A stretch of 64,000 bases of DNA, taken from the NCBI RefSeq assembly GCF_000769075.1, contig NZ_JRFC01000047.1, positions 200 to 64,199 on the forward strand, written 5' to 3'. A program made the position numbers and the translations under genes. Positions within the stretch are counted from its first letter, which is position 1, and every line of letters starts with the position of its first letter. The stretch comes from Porphyromonas sp. COT-290 OH3588. Its GTDB lineage: Bacteria > Bacteroidota > Bacteroidia > Bacteroidales > Porphyromonadaceae. Under the pieces are notes generated by a model that was given only the letters and a program-made list of their open reading frames with translations, had not been told where the DNA came from and did not search any database. Shown one piece after another: positions 26,428 through 35,305 of this stretch.

Positions 26428-27366
26428 TCAATGCTGCTCGTAGGCAGGGAGGCGATTGCTCTTCCTGATTTGCTGCGGGGTGTAGCCAAAATTCTTGCGA
26501 CAGAACTGGCACAAGTAGCTGATGCTAGAGAACCCATAGCGCTTGACGATATCTTGTAGCGTGAGCTCCTGCTGCAGAATGTCATTGTAAATGTACCTGC
26601 ACTTCTGCTGCATCATCCATTTCTGAGGCGATAGACCAAACTCCTCTACAAACATTCGCTTGAGGGTCGTAGGTGATAGTTTGAAGTGCTGGCCTAGCTC
26701 ATCGATCGTTGCATTGCTATAGCCTAGATGGAATACTTTGGTTCGGAAGCCCGTATTCTTACAGTGATAAAATCTAAGAAACTCCTCGGCCATCTGCCTC
26801 GTATAGTCCAATCGTAGGAGTAAGAAGAACTCTTGGAGCTTGATGTCAAACACATTGACGTCAATGTGGGGGAACTTGAGATACAGCCCCACAGTTTTTC
26901 CCCACAACTCTACGCCAGATGACATCGGCATTGACCGCATAACGCATGGCTGATTGAGCTTCTTCCGACAAGAATGCTTGCGCTTTTTGCCGCGGTCCTG
27001 ACTAGTTTGATCGGGGCATTCGCCTAGACATAGATGAGTGCTAGGATGAAAGCGCATAGATAAACATGTCAAGCCGCTGGTTGTGCTCTCGAGAGAGAGA
27101 AAGCCTCCCATCGGAACTAAATAAATATGGTTACCACTGTTCGTTTGGAGTGTCTGTTTCTCATCTCCAATTATGTGCTCTCCTCCCATCACCCAAAGAA
27201 GAATGAAATATCCTTCACTTCGATAAATGCGTCTGTCCCCTTGCTTTAAGGTTGCTACTTCTGGTAAACGAAAGAGTGATGTTGGACATTGCTTAAAAGC
27301 CGAATGAGTAAAAAATATCTCGGACTTATTTGCTTTCTCCTCCCCTAATAGTAATTCCTTTCCCAT
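26428..27366 (-). CDS. AraC-family transcriptional regulator with a Cys/Lys-rich linker
   Basis: The 312-residue protein ends with two helix-turn-helix motifs typical of AraC (about residues 218-305: IDELGQHFKLSPTTLKRMFVEEFG and LQDIVKRYGFSSISYLCQFCRKNFG). The N-terminal part (about 30-110) looks like a cupin-type sensing domain. Between them is an unusual cationic segment with Cys113, Cys117, Cys133 and Cys141 around GKKRKHSCRKK, which could bind a metal or respond to redox state; this is inference. It is upstream of and coupled to the CPBP protease gene and lies downstream of a large outer-membrane receptor, which may be its target. Confidence 0.88.
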   Translation of the reverse strand: MGKELLLGEEKANKSEIFFTHSAFKQCPTSLFRLPEVATLKQGDRRIYRSEGYFILLWVMGGEHIIGDEKQTLQTNSGNHIYLVPMGGFLSLESTTSGLTCLSMRFHPSTHLCLGECPDQTSQDRGKKRKHSCRKKLNQPCVMRSMPMSSGVELWGKTVGLYLKFPHIDVNVFDIKLQEFFLLLRLDYTRQMAEEFLRFYHCKNTGFRTKVFHLGYSNATIDELGQHFKLSPTTLKRMFVEEFGLSPQKWMMQQKCRYIYNDILQQELTLQDIVKRYGFSSISYLCQFCRKNFGYTPQQIRKSNRLPAYEQH

Positions 27367-27677
27367 ATATCCTTCTCATTATAAATATCCTGCGAAGTTA
27401 CAAAAAACAATAATTATATAATCATATAAGTCAGCCCTAGGCATTTTCGGAGGAGCTAGTAGAGGGGATATGAGTATCTTTGTAAGATATTATTTATTTC
27501 CTGATTATCAGGTTGATATATCCTTGTCTTGGTGTATCCTAGGGTACGTATTGTAGTAAGTAATAGTATCGGATATACGTATAATCCCCTCCAATTTAAG
27601 TGCATATTTGTATTAAATTGGAGGGGATTAATGAGTTTGCGGGGCTAGATTGAGCAATATAATGAACTCATCGCTTA
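27367..27677. other. Intergenic region between the outer-membrane receptor and the AraC gene
   Basis: No gene seen. The stretch contains an 18-bp perfect inverted repeat at 27582-27630 and otherwise AT-rich sequence. Confidence 0.7.
27582..27630. repeat. 18-bp inverted repeat after the outer-membrane receptor gene
   Basis: The arms at 27582-27599 and 27613-27630 are exact reverse complements (TAATCCCCTCCAATTTAA) with a 13-base loop. No T-tract follows on either strand. It could be an atypical terminator for the receptor gene, an mRNA stabiliser, or an operator near the AraC gene. Confidence 0.7.
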
Positions 27678-30470
27678 TCAGAAAGGGTGACGCCTGCTAT
27701 CAAACCTCTTCATATCTGAGACAGAAGCATTACCCGTGAACTGATTGAAGCGATAGATAAAGTGGAGCATAACGTATCGTCCTAGAGTATTGGTTTCTAG
27801 CATTGAACTGCTTAAAGCATTGCTCTCTCTGTAGATGTTGTTTTGCTGGGCTAGTACGTCGTATGCCTTGAGGCGAATAGTCGCTCTGTTGTTCTTGAGG
27901 AAGGTGTACGATAGGCCGATATTAATCAGGGTTTGATCTCGATCGTAGCTTGATGTATACCCAGAGCTTGTGCGATAAGCAAGCAGAGCCTCTAGAGAGA
28001 AGCCTAGAGGTAGTTTGACATTCGTGTCCCAGTCTATACGGTAGTCCTGCGTGCTCTGCTGAGCTGTTTGTGGGAGTGTATTCCAAACATTGTAGTAGGC
28101 CCAAGTGCCTTTGATGCTGGTGTCTAGGCCGGCGTGTCTATAGGCCAGTGTTAGGCTTTCATTCAGTCTAATGGAACGAGCGTCGTTACGCTCTTCGTCC
28201 ACAAAGCCAATTTGATTGGATAGGCTATTGAAGCTATTGATGCGTAGCGAAAACCGCTTACCGGGGAGTGGTGTAGTGTAGAAACCACCAAGCCCCACAC
28301 GAGCATTGCCGTCGGCATTGGTGTAGCTAATGGTACGTACGCCTGTAGCAGGGTTGTATCTCGTACGGCTGACAATGTCGTTTTGGATATACTGTAGATG
28401 AGCGAAGATATTTAGAGAGCTCTGGCTACTTGGGTTAAATTGGCTAAATCGCCCAAATAGATTATGCATATACGCAGTTTTGAGGTTAGGGTTGCCCTCG
28501 TAGACAACGAGCTGATTGGTCTTATCTCTCACGGGGGCTAGCTGGTCGCTGCTGGGCTGGAAGCTGCGGCCTCGGTAGTCTAAGTTTAGGCTAAGAGCTT
28601 TGCGAGGGGTATATCTTAGCCTGAATGTGGGGGAGTAGTTCAGTACGCTTTGGTTGATCTGTCGATCTTCCCGACCAATCTTGGTGTAGTTACTCAGGTG
28701 CGATGGGTCTAGGTTGATACCTGCTGTAACGTCTAGTTTGTCGGTAGCCTTCTTCAGTGCTAACCCGATACGATGGGATAGGAAGTGCGAGCGTAGCTCA
28801 TTGCTGTACTCTGGGTTCACCAGATCGTATAGCCCAGTAGCGACTTGCTTCTCTCTGGCCACTCGATCAGACTTGACCTCTTCGCCCTTGATCTGATACT
28901 GTCCTTGTAGAGCAAAGCCACGACCTAGGGGTTCGACATAGCTTATCCTAGCTCGGTAGTTGATTTTGTTCGTCTTCGTTTCTAGATATTGGTCTATGTC
29001 CGTTATTTGTCCATCTAAATGATTGGTTAGTGTGCTCTGGTAGATCCCTGTAGCGTCATCTGTATTGATCCCTGCTAGTAGAGAAAGAGCTAGTGTACGC
29101 CCTTTATTCCCGAGTTTTTGGCTCAGGTCGATATGGATCCGAGAGTTTGATACCTTGCTATCCATAGACTGCTTGAGGCTACTGGTGTTTATCGTTTCGG
29201 TTCCCTGACCTCTAAAGGTTGTAGAGGATGAAGTCTTGTTTCCAGCACCTATACCATAGTTTACGTTTGGAGCCACGATAAGGGTGGTTTTGTCTGTTGG
29301 CTTCCACTCTAGGCGTAGGTTGGCTCCTGTATTGTATTTGTCATTGTGCTCCACAGATCGTCCTCGCTCGGTTGTATTGCCCGAGGCGATAATATCTGTT
29401 CGTTCGTATGCACTCTCTTTGAGTTTATCGCTGTTGCCGATGAAGGCACCAGAGGAGAGCTCCCCTTGTTTACCCAATGTGTAGCCTAGGTTGCCTCCAA
29501 GCACCTTGCTGGTGCTAATGCCATCATTGCTATTGCCTCCGCCACTAGCCCCTCTTGGCCCTCTAGTGTTCCCTCCGAATATATTATTCATCTGACCAAG
29601 ATCAGAGGCGATATCACTGAATCCTGAGTTATTGGTATTGTTTGCCCCTGCGACAATGCTCCATTGTGAGCTATCTGAGAAACGATTAAGCGTGGCATTG
29701 GCCTCGTATCTCCGATTTGGAACGCCAGCTCCAGCATACGCGGTGCCAAATAACCCTCTTTTATTGCTCTTCTTAATCGTTAGGTTGATGACTGTTTCTT
29801 CATCGCCATCCGAGAAGCCGGTCATGCGTGAGGCATCGCTCTCTCTGTCCAGTACTTGGATTTTGTCTATTGCATCAGCAGGAAGATTCTTTAGAGCGAC
29901 CTTGGGATCGCTCTCGAAAAAGCGTTTTCCGTCTACCATGATCTTGGAGATATTCTTCCCATTGATCGTGATCTGTCCGGCCTCATTAATCTCTGCTCCG
30001 GGCAGCTTTTTCACGAGCTCCTCTAGAGCTGCTCCCTCACTTGTCCTGTAGCTCCCTGCATTGTACTCTAGGGTGTCACCCTTGACCACGACCTCATTGG
30101 CCTTGCCTACGACAGTGATTTCCTGCAGAGTTTTTTTGTCTTCGTGCAAGATGATGTCGTTTAGGAGTAGGGTATTCTTATGCTCCGTGAGGGATAGCTC
30201 TTGTTTGTGGGTGATAAACCCGATGAAGCTAACCTCTAGAGTGTATCTACCTGCGGGGAGTTTGATCAAGCTAAATCGACCTGAAGTATCTGTCGATATA
30301 CCTGCTTGAGTCTGACCATTGGGGCGTAGTAGCCGTACACTGGCCTGTGGGAGGCTTTGCTTTGACTCGTCTAGTACTCGTCCTCTAATGTTGATGTTGC
30401 CTGCAGATAGTCCAAAAGACAATCCCATAAGGAGGCAGAATAGGCTCAACCTTAATCTATAATTAACCAT
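27678..30470 (-). CDS. Outer-membrane beta-barrel receptor with CarboxypepD-like domain
   Basis: The 930-residue protein has a signal peptide (about 1-23, LSFGLSAG), a carboxypeptidase-regulatory-like beta-sandwich (about 26-105), a TonB-receptor plug-like domain (about 115-230, with VVKGDTLEYNAGSYRTSEGAALEELVKKLPG and IMVDGKRFFESDPKVALKNLPADAIDKIQV), and a long barrel of the OMP_b-brl_3 type. Such proteins act as outer-membrane importers or surface proteins; the substrate is unknown. A Gly/Asn/Ser-rich loop near residue 305 (GGNTRGPRGASGGGNSNDG) is notable. No SusD partner is adjacent. An AraC regulator follows on the same strand. Confidence 0.85.
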   Translation of the reverse strand: MVNYRLRLSLFCLLMGLSFGLSAGNINIRGRVLDESKQSLPQASVRLLRPNGQTQAGISTDTSGRFSLIKLPAGRYTLEVSFIGFITHKQELSLTEHKNTLLLNDIILHEDKKTLQEITVVGKANEVVVKGDTLEYNAGSYRTSEGAALEELVKKLPGAEINEAGQITINGKNISKIMVDGKRFFESDPKVALKNLPADAIDKIQVLDRESDASRMTGFSDGDEETVINLTIKKSNKRGLFGTAYAGAGVPNRRYEANATLNRFSDSSQWSIVAGANNTNNSGFSDIASDLGQMNNIFGGNTRGPRGASGGGNSNDGISTSKVLGGNLGYTLGKQGELSSGAFIGNSDKLKESAYERTDIIASGNTTERGRSVEHNDKYNTGANLRLEWKPTDKTTLIVAPNVNYGIGAGNKTSSSTTFRGQGTETINTSSLKQSMDSKVSNSRIHIDLSQKLGNKGRTLALSLLAGINTDDATGIYQSTLTNHLDGQITDIDQYLETKTNKINYRARISYVEPLGRGFALQGQYQIKGEEVKSDRVAREKQVATGLYDLVNPEYSNELRSHFLSHRIGLALKKATDKLDVTAGINLDPSHLSNYTKIGREDRQINQSVLNYSPTFRLRYTPRKALSLNLDYRGRSFQPSSDQLAPVRDKTNQLVVYEGNPNLKTAYMHNLFGRFSQFNPSSQSSLNIFAHLQYIQNDIVSRTRYNPATGVRTISYTNADGNARVGLGGFYTTPLPGKRFSLRINSFNSLSNQIGFVDEERNDARSIRLNESLTLAYRHAGLDTSIKGTWAYYNVWNTLPQTAQQSTQDYRIDWDTNVKLPLGFSLEALLAYRTSSGYTSSYDRDQTLINIGLSYTFLKNNRATIRLKAYDVLAQQNNIYRESNALSSSMLETNTLGRYVMLHFIYRFNQFTGNASVSDMKRFDSRRHPF

Positions 30471-31143
30471 TTAGTGACTCTTGTGAATTTATGTTCTTGT
30501 TTTTACTTAGAATCAGGCGTAGAGCAAAAGTTTAATCTTCATCCTCGGGAGCGACCTCGCTGTATGCTCTCTGGTGTGCCCAAATGGTTGCTGTCGTATT
30601 CATAGCCCAACGGCTAAGAGAAGTCCTCAAATTTGAGAAAGTGAATATACGCCATTTTGGCGTGTTTCTGAAGTTTGAATTCAATCCTCAGAAAAATGAT
30701 TCTGGTTAACGAATTTATGTTCCCAAATAAGAATTAGCGGCCCTCGGCCAAAAGTGAGGGTAGTATAGGGTGGGGTAGTACTCGGGTATTTCAGTTTATG
30801 AACTTCATGAGCTCATAAATCTTCTGTGGTGTTCTGTAACTTTCTAGTTATGTATACTTTGTATATGTGTTTTATGATTGATAGTTTCGATTTCTATACA
30901 TGGTGTGACCTTAAGGCGATTACATGATTGCTAGAGCTATTGTAAGTAGCTTGTAACTAGTGTTTTTGTGAGATTTGTGCAAGTAAAACTTCTCGTTTTT
31001 TAGGCTAGTTAGTCTATGTGCTTCGTGCTCAAGGTTGCCTTTTAGAGTTTTGAATTTCAATTTTTAAAACTTCTTGTTTTTGAATTTGGAATTTTGATTT
31101 GTATATTTGTATCCAAATCTAGAATACAAACATCTCGGACAAT
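30471..31143. other. Intergenic region upstream of the XRE regulator
   Basis: I see no gene over about 670 bp. A small hairpin ACGCC-ATTTT-GGCGT lies near 30650, and the only strong signal is the XRE promoter at 31079-31109. The divergent outer-membrane receptor gene should have its promoter here, but I find no clear consensus for it. Confidence 0.6.
31079..31109 (+). promoter_or_regulatory. Consensus Bacteroidetes promoter of the XRE regulator
   Basis: TTTG at 31079-31082, exactly 19 bp, then TATATTTG at 31102-31109: this is the best match in the window to the primary sigma consensus. The start codon is 35 bp downstream of the -7 element. Confidence 0.8.
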
Positions 31144-31605
31144 ATGACAGACTTTATCAATCTCGAGGCAATATCTACACGACTAAAAGAGCTACTAGAG
31201 AGAAGTGAGATGAGTGCTAAAGACTTCTCTACACAGACGGGAATTGCTCCGTCTACACTCTCGCAGATACTCAATGGAAAGACGATGATCAACATCGACA
31301 GCATCAACAAGATTATTTCTCGTTGGCAGGGGGACCCCAACTTCGATCCGATGTGGTTTGTCCTTGGCGAAGCCTGCACACGCCTTGTAGATCAAGCGAA
31401 CGCTTCGGAAGCAGACGAGTCGTATAAGGGCAGCTCGGCTAATGCCCATGACAAAGCTCTAGAACTTGCCCTCTCAAGTAAAATCGAAGAGGTGGGACGC
31501 CTCAAGGCTAGCTTAGAGGGTATGAAACCCAAGGTAATTGATCACATTACAGTTTTCTATACAGATAGGAGCTTCGAAACCTATCGACTTAGTGCTGACG
31601 AGTAG
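31144..31605 (+). CDS. XRE-family helix-turn-helix regulator
   Basis: This 153-residue protein has an N-terminal XRE/Cro-type HTH at about residues 8-65 (RLKELLERSEMSAKDFSTQTGIAPSTLSQILNGK) followed by a linker and a helical C-terminal part. The DNA-binding domain is clear; the ligand, if any, is not. It is an isolated gene with its own consensus promoter and terminator. No phage or toxin gene is adjacent, so it is probably a chromosomal regulator rather than a mobile-element repressor. Confidence 0.85.
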   Translation: MTDFINLEAISTRLKELLERSEMSAKDFSTQTGIAPSTLSQILNGKTMINIDSINKIISRWQGDPNFDPMWFVLGEACTRLVDQANASEADESYKGSSANAHDKALELALSSKIEEVGRLKASLEGMKPKVIDHITVFYTDRSFETYRLSADE

Positions 31606-31662
31606 AGATATGGGATAGATAGGTAGCCAAGAGGAGCTGGAGTTGCTCCTACATGTACACAA

Positions 31663-31708
31663 AAAGCCCCGAAGCTAAGCGCCATTTTTGGCACAGCTTC
31701 GGGGCTTT
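31663..31708. terminator. Bidirectional terminator between the XRE gene and ilvE
   Basis: 14-bp arms (AAAGCCCCGAAGCT at 31663-31676, its complement at 31695-31708) enclose a loop that itself contains a small GCCA/TGGC stem. A- and T-rich flanks on both sides suit the two converging genes. Confidence 0.8.
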
Positions 31709-31739
31709 GGCTTTGCTTAAGCCTATGGATCAACAAGTG

Positions 31740-32771
31740 CTAGAAGTCGTAGACGGTTACCCAGCCATGGGTGTCTGGCTCATCTCCATACTGGATAGCA
31801 CGTAGCTTATTGTACATCTTCTCGCTGATTGGCCCTGCCTTGCCGTCTGGGCAGAACATATAGCTAGTACCCTCGTCTAGGTCGTCTACACGCTCGATGG
31901 GGCTGATGACGGCTGCAGTACCACAGGCACCTGCTTCTTGGAATGTGGCTAGCTCCTCCACGTGAATAGGTCTGCGCTCTACCTTCATACCCATGTCTTG
32001 GGCAATCTGCATGAGGCTCTTGTTGGTGATAGAGGGTAGGATAGATGTGCTCTCTGGGGTTACATACACGCCGTCCTTAATCCCGAAGAAGTTGGCTGGT
32101 CCGCATTCATCGATAAACTCCTTGTGCTTGGCATCTAGGTAGATAACAGCTGAGTAACCTTTGGAGTGAGCAAGCTGACCAGAGTAGAGGCTGGCTGCAT
32201 AGTTACCACCGACCTTGTATGTACCCGTCCCTAGAGGTGCAGCACGGTCATAGCCACGCATGATAGCCATAGGGGTTGGTCGGAAGCCCTCCTTGAAGTA
32301 AGGCCCTACGGGAGTAACAAAGATCATGAACATGTATTCTGTCGCAGGCTTAACCCCTACCTGTTGCCCAAGACCAATCATTAGGGGGCGGAGATAAAGT
32401 GATGCGCCGGAGCCGTATGGAGGTACGAAGCGACGATTGAGCTTGATGACTTTCTCTACAGCTTCCAAAAACAGCTCTGTAGGCATCTCTGGCATCATGA
32501 TACCCCGGCTGGTGTGTTGCATACGGTAGGCATTTTCTTCAGGTCTAAATACTCTCACTTTGCCATCCTTGCCCTCGAAAGCTTTCAAACCCTCAAACGA
32601 CTCTTGCCCATAATGAAGACAAGTCGCTGCCATCGGGATGTTGATAGTTTCTGATGAGGAAATTTCTAGTTCGCCCCAAGCGCCATTGCGGTAGTAGCAA
32701 CGGATGTTGTAGTCTGTGGGCACATAGCCGAAGGTCAAAGAAGACCAATCGAGATTAGCTTTGCTTCCCAT
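31740..32771 (-). CDS. ilvE: Branched-chain amino acid aminotransferase
   Basis: IlvE transfers amino groups between branched-chain amino acids and 2-oxoglutarate. The 343-residue protein belongs to fold-type IV PLP enzymes, with the PLP lysine in GTGTYKVGGNYAAS (Lys186), the substrate/PLP loop GQESFEGLKAFEG near residue 55 and the family segment ECGPANFFGI. The length and motifs fit the eukaryote-like bacterial IlvE group. It is monocistronic. In an amino-acid-fermenting anaerobe it may act mainly in catabolism; this is inference. Confidence 0.95.
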   Translation of the reverse strand: MGSKANLDWSSLTFGYVPTDYNIRCYYRNGAWGELEISSSETINIPMAATCLHYGQESFEGLKAFEGKDGKVRVFRPEENAYRMQHTSRGIMMPEMPTELFLEAVEKVIKLNRRFVPPYGSGASLYLRPLMIGLGQQVGVKPATEYMFMIFVTPVGPYFKEGFRPTPMAIMRGYDRAAPLGTGTYKVGGNYAASLYSGQLAHSKGYSAVIYLDAKHKEFIDECGPANFFGIKDGVYVTPESTSILPSITNKSLMQIAQDMGMKVERRPIHVEELATFQEAGACGTAAVISPIERVDDLDEGTSYMFCPDGKAGPISEKMYNKLRAIQYGDEPDTHGWVTVYDF

Positions 32772-32826
32772 TGTTTGTTTTATTTAAGTGTTTGTAAAAT
32801 GAGGAATGGTTTTACAATCCCACGAG

Positions 32827-32834
32827 CAAAGTTA
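32827..32834 (-). promoter_or_regulatory. Candidate -7 element of ilvE
   Basis: On the - strand, TAACTTTG matches TAnnTTTG about 55 bp before the ilvE start. No well-placed TTG is seen upstream, so the support is partial. Confidence 0.4.
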
Positions 32835-33046
32835 GGCTTTTGTTTTGGATAAAATGGGGCAATTAAGGACTATTTTCACAAATTGCTAGGGTATTACCTC
32901 TTAGGGCTTGACCGAGTGCTTCGGACTAATTCTCCAGATTTGGTCAAATTCCATATCTTTGAGATAGTTAAACTCATGGCTGATGGCCAAGGTCTTTGCG
33001 ATCATTTTCGTCGGATCACTATCAACCATAATTGGATTTAAAAACA

Positions 33047-33295
33047 ATGAAAGAAACTATCCATGGTCTTCTGATTGCGCTGGTCGTTGTTTCCATAACG
33101 ATTGCCTCGGTTATTTATTTCATTAAGCTCTTGATATTTATCATTAAGTTGATTTACAGAAAGACAAAAATCTATCTCATAAAGCGGGAGGAAGAGCGTA
33201 AAAAGCGTAAGCTTGAACCTAAGCCGATACATTTTACCCTACATATCACGATAAATCAAGTCGATAAGGGAGGTAAGAATATCCGTGCTAGATGA
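33047..33295 (+). CDS. Small single-membrane-segment protein with a basic tail, unknown
   Basis: An 82-residue frame starts at the ATG 33047 (a TTG at 33032 would add five residues). It has a hydrophobic segment of about 30 residues (LLIALVVVSITIASVIYFIKLLIFIIKLI), then a strongly basic stretch (RKTKIYLIKREEERKKRKLEPK) and a beta-like end (IHFTLHITINQVD). No family is recognised. It is isolated, with ilvE divergent and a repeat element downstream. The protein-like organisation (helix, positive-inside tail) speaks for a real gene, but the length makes chance possible. Confidence 0.45.
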   Translation: MKETIHGLLIALVVVSITIASVIYFIKLLIFIIKLIYRKTKIYLIKREEERKKRKLEPKPIHFTLHITINQVDKGGKNIRAR

Positions 33296-33883
33296 ACAGC
33301 TTTGAGGATTTTGTAATATTTACATTTTAGATGACGTTTTGATGTATTGCTAAGCCCGCTCTCGTTCGGTAGCACAAAAATACCATAACCTCGTATTTGC
33401 CGCCTAGGAGGCTCTACATGGCAGTTGGCCTCGTTTCGGTACTTGTTCCAGCTAATGCAAAATACCCCGCTTAAACTCAATAATTACAACTTGCTGATAA
33501 CAAGAGGACTTAACTCTGTGTCCGAGCAGTTTTATCCATTTGGAGTGAAGAAGTTTTGATTTCTTCCCATCAATCTTTTAGGATTAGTGGACATATCTCA
33601 GAGAATTAATGGGGCAGTCTTCTGAGATGTGTCCTCCAATTTTTCGAAGAAGTCGTACTAAGCCTTTCAGATCACCTCGACTGCCCCCAAGTTTAAGCCC
33701 GCTTTCTTTATAGATCTTAACAGAAATAGAGCAATTTCGTAGCTTCAAGTCAAGGATCTTAGGGTTCAACTCTGATGGATTTAATATAAGAAATTGGTGG
33801 CTAATTCTTATCTTTGTCCTAGCACTGTTGCTCAAGATGAGGCAGTGCTACTTCATCAATCAATTCTAAGGTATTAAAGTATT
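33296..33883. other. Intergenic region holding repeat copy 2
   Basis: No gene is supported. The stretch contains copy 2 of the dispersed repeat (33375-33596, - strand), with an inverted repeat at its outer end (33589-33602 against 33621-33634, one mismatch). The rest is AT-rich and unrecognised. Confidence 0.6.
33375..33596 (-). repeat. Dispersed intergenic repeat, copy 2
   Basis: On the - strand it contains block A (AAGATTGATGGGAAGAAAT) and block B (ATGTAGAGCCTCCTAGGCGG). Block B matches copy 1 at 31 of 35 positions, and block A matches copy 3 at 30 of 32. The GATGGG-to-TAGAG spacing is 155 bp, one base less than in copies 1 and 3. Confidence 0.75.
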
Positions 33884-34174
33884 ATGGCAAGTAAGCGTAG
33901 ACTAAAAAAGGGTGTTGTGGCTCTAGCGGCAGCATTATTCGACGAGGCTCTTCTATTCCGTGCCTTTGCTTCGGGTGAACAGGTCGATGAGCTAGAGGCC
34001 CTTATGGACGATATTATGGTATGGACAGACGATACGATCCGCCGTGTCGCTCGTCCCGACGGCAAGGACAATCCTAAGCTGGTACGTGCCTACTACACCA
34101 AGCTCCGCAGAGATATCAACGAAACTGCAGAGAAGTTCGACGAGCGCCTAGTTAAGGTGCTCGAGTCGTTGTAG
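33884..34174 (+). CDS. Small helical protein, unknown function
   Basis: The 96-residue protein starts MASKRRLKKGV, has an Ala-rich hydrophobic helix (VVALAAALFDEALLFRAFA) and then charged helical sequence (ELEALMDDIMVWTDDTIRRVARPDGK ... KLRRDINETAEKFDERLVKVL). I do not recognise a family. The basic N-terminus and amphipathic helices suggest an RNA-, DNA- or protein-binding role, which is only inference. It has its own terminator and lies before a membrane-protein gene. Codon usage looks like the neighbouring genes, so it is probably real. Confidence 0.7.
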   Translation: MASKRRLKKGVVALAAALFDEALLFRAFASGEQVDELEALMDDIMVWTDDTIRRVARPDGKDNPKLVRAYYTKLRRDINETAEKFDERLVKVLESL

Positions 34175-34200
34175 TGCATCAAGCTGATTCATTATCCCTA

Positions 34201-34260
34201 TCACCCAGCTGGTCGCATTCTCTTTGTTTAATTGGAGAATCGAGTGGCTGGGTGATTTTT
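34201..34260 (+). terminator. Intrinsic terminator after the 96-residue gene
   Basis: The outer stem TCACCCAGC (34201-34209) pairs with 34247-34255; an inner ATTCTC/GAGAAT stem adds to it; T-run at 34256-34261. Confidence 0.8.
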
Positions 34261-34286
34261 TCGTGACTTCATAGCTCCGACTTATT

Positions 34287-35270
34287 ATGTACGCTCCATC
34301 AAGAAGACTATCCTCGCAGGGGATCATTGCACTCTCTCTGCTGCTCTATACCCTAGGTCTGCTTCTCTCTGCACTGCCTCTAGACCCATGGCGCACGGCT
34401 CTCTATGAGCAGATGGGTTGGCGCCTGCCAGTGCCTCTAGATCTCTCGTATAGCTCCCTGCTAGAGTTTGCCGTGTTGGTGCCTGCTTTATCCATGATTT
34501 CCATCAGACTGACCGACTTCTTCTTCCTACACGACAAGTACGAGCAGCGTCTTAGCCTGCTTATTCTGCCACTGATCATGTATGCTGGTTTGTATCAGTC
34601 TGGGAGCTACGACGGCCTTGTCATAGCAGGCTCGCTCGGGGTGCTTTGGCTGCTGCTAGGGAGTTATCAAGACACTGAATGCCCCTCTCGCATGGTGCTA
34701 GTCGGTGCCCTGCTTGGAGGGCTTGGACTCTATCATGCCAAAGCACTATTGCTGCTACCTGTGCTCGTCCTGATGCTCTACCGACTGCGCTGTCTTTCTC
34801 TTCGCAATCTGCTCGCTACGCTCCACGGGCTTGCGCTTACCGCCTTCATTGCTCTACCTATATTCTATTTACTAGATCAAGATCTGCTCTTCTGGCACCT
34901 CGGGCAGTGGGTACACTCATGGGGCGTTTGGGGCTGGACTATGGAGGCTGGCGGCACTTCTTACTCAGATCTCCTCCCTCTCATTGTGCTTGTTGTGTTT
35001 TTGCTCGTCGGTGTGGGTATGCACTATGTGCGTGCTCAAGGAGAAAATGTTCGCCAGCGTGAACAAGAAGCCTCGCTTATACAGTTATCTATTGGAGGGA
35101 TTGCTTGCGCTATCCTCTCGTCCGAGAGCGTAGCGGTTCTGTACCTCGTGATCTGTGTACCGATTGTCACACTCCTGACTAGGGGTATTGGTCAGCTTCG
35201 GGGGCGAGCTCAGCGTATAGCACTCTCTACAATAGCTGTTTTATTGTTACTGACAGCACTATTTCATTAG
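34287..35270 (+). CDS. Polytopic membrane protein, unknown function
   Basis: This 327-residue protein is almost entirely hydrophobic, with about nine or ten helices (for example 14-33, 55-75, 90-125, 133-165, 175-195, 230-245, 265-300, 308-325). I see no catalytic or binding motif. Bacteroidetes genomes contain similar uncharacterised integral membrane proteins of this size (DUF6427-like), but I cannot confirm membership. The fhs gene starts 35 bp downstream, so they may share a transcript. Confidence 0.7.
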   Translation: MYAPSRRLSSQGIIALSLLLYTLGLLLSALPLDPWRTALYEQMGWRLPVPLDLSYSSLLEFAVLVPALSMISIRLTDFFFLHDKYEQRLSLLILPLIMYAGLYQSGSYDGLVIAGSLGVLWLLLGSYQDTECPSRMVLVGALLGGLGLYHAKALLLLPVLVLMLYRLRCLSLRNLLATLHGLALTAFIALPIFYLLDQDLLFWHLGQWVHSWGVWGWTMEAGGTSYSDLLPLIVLVVFLLVGVGMHYVRAQGENVRQREQEASLIQLSIGGIACAILSSESVAVLYLVICVPIVTLLTRGIGQLRGRAQRIALSTIAVLLLLTALFH

Positions 35271-35305
35271 TATCCACTCACTAACTCTAAACATATTTCA
35301 ACAAG

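Noticed and set aside
26427-26585. N-terminal extension of the CPBP protease
   Set aside because: The extra 53 residues are Ser/Ala-rich, lie within the regulator gene and show no family features; the ATG at 26426 is better.
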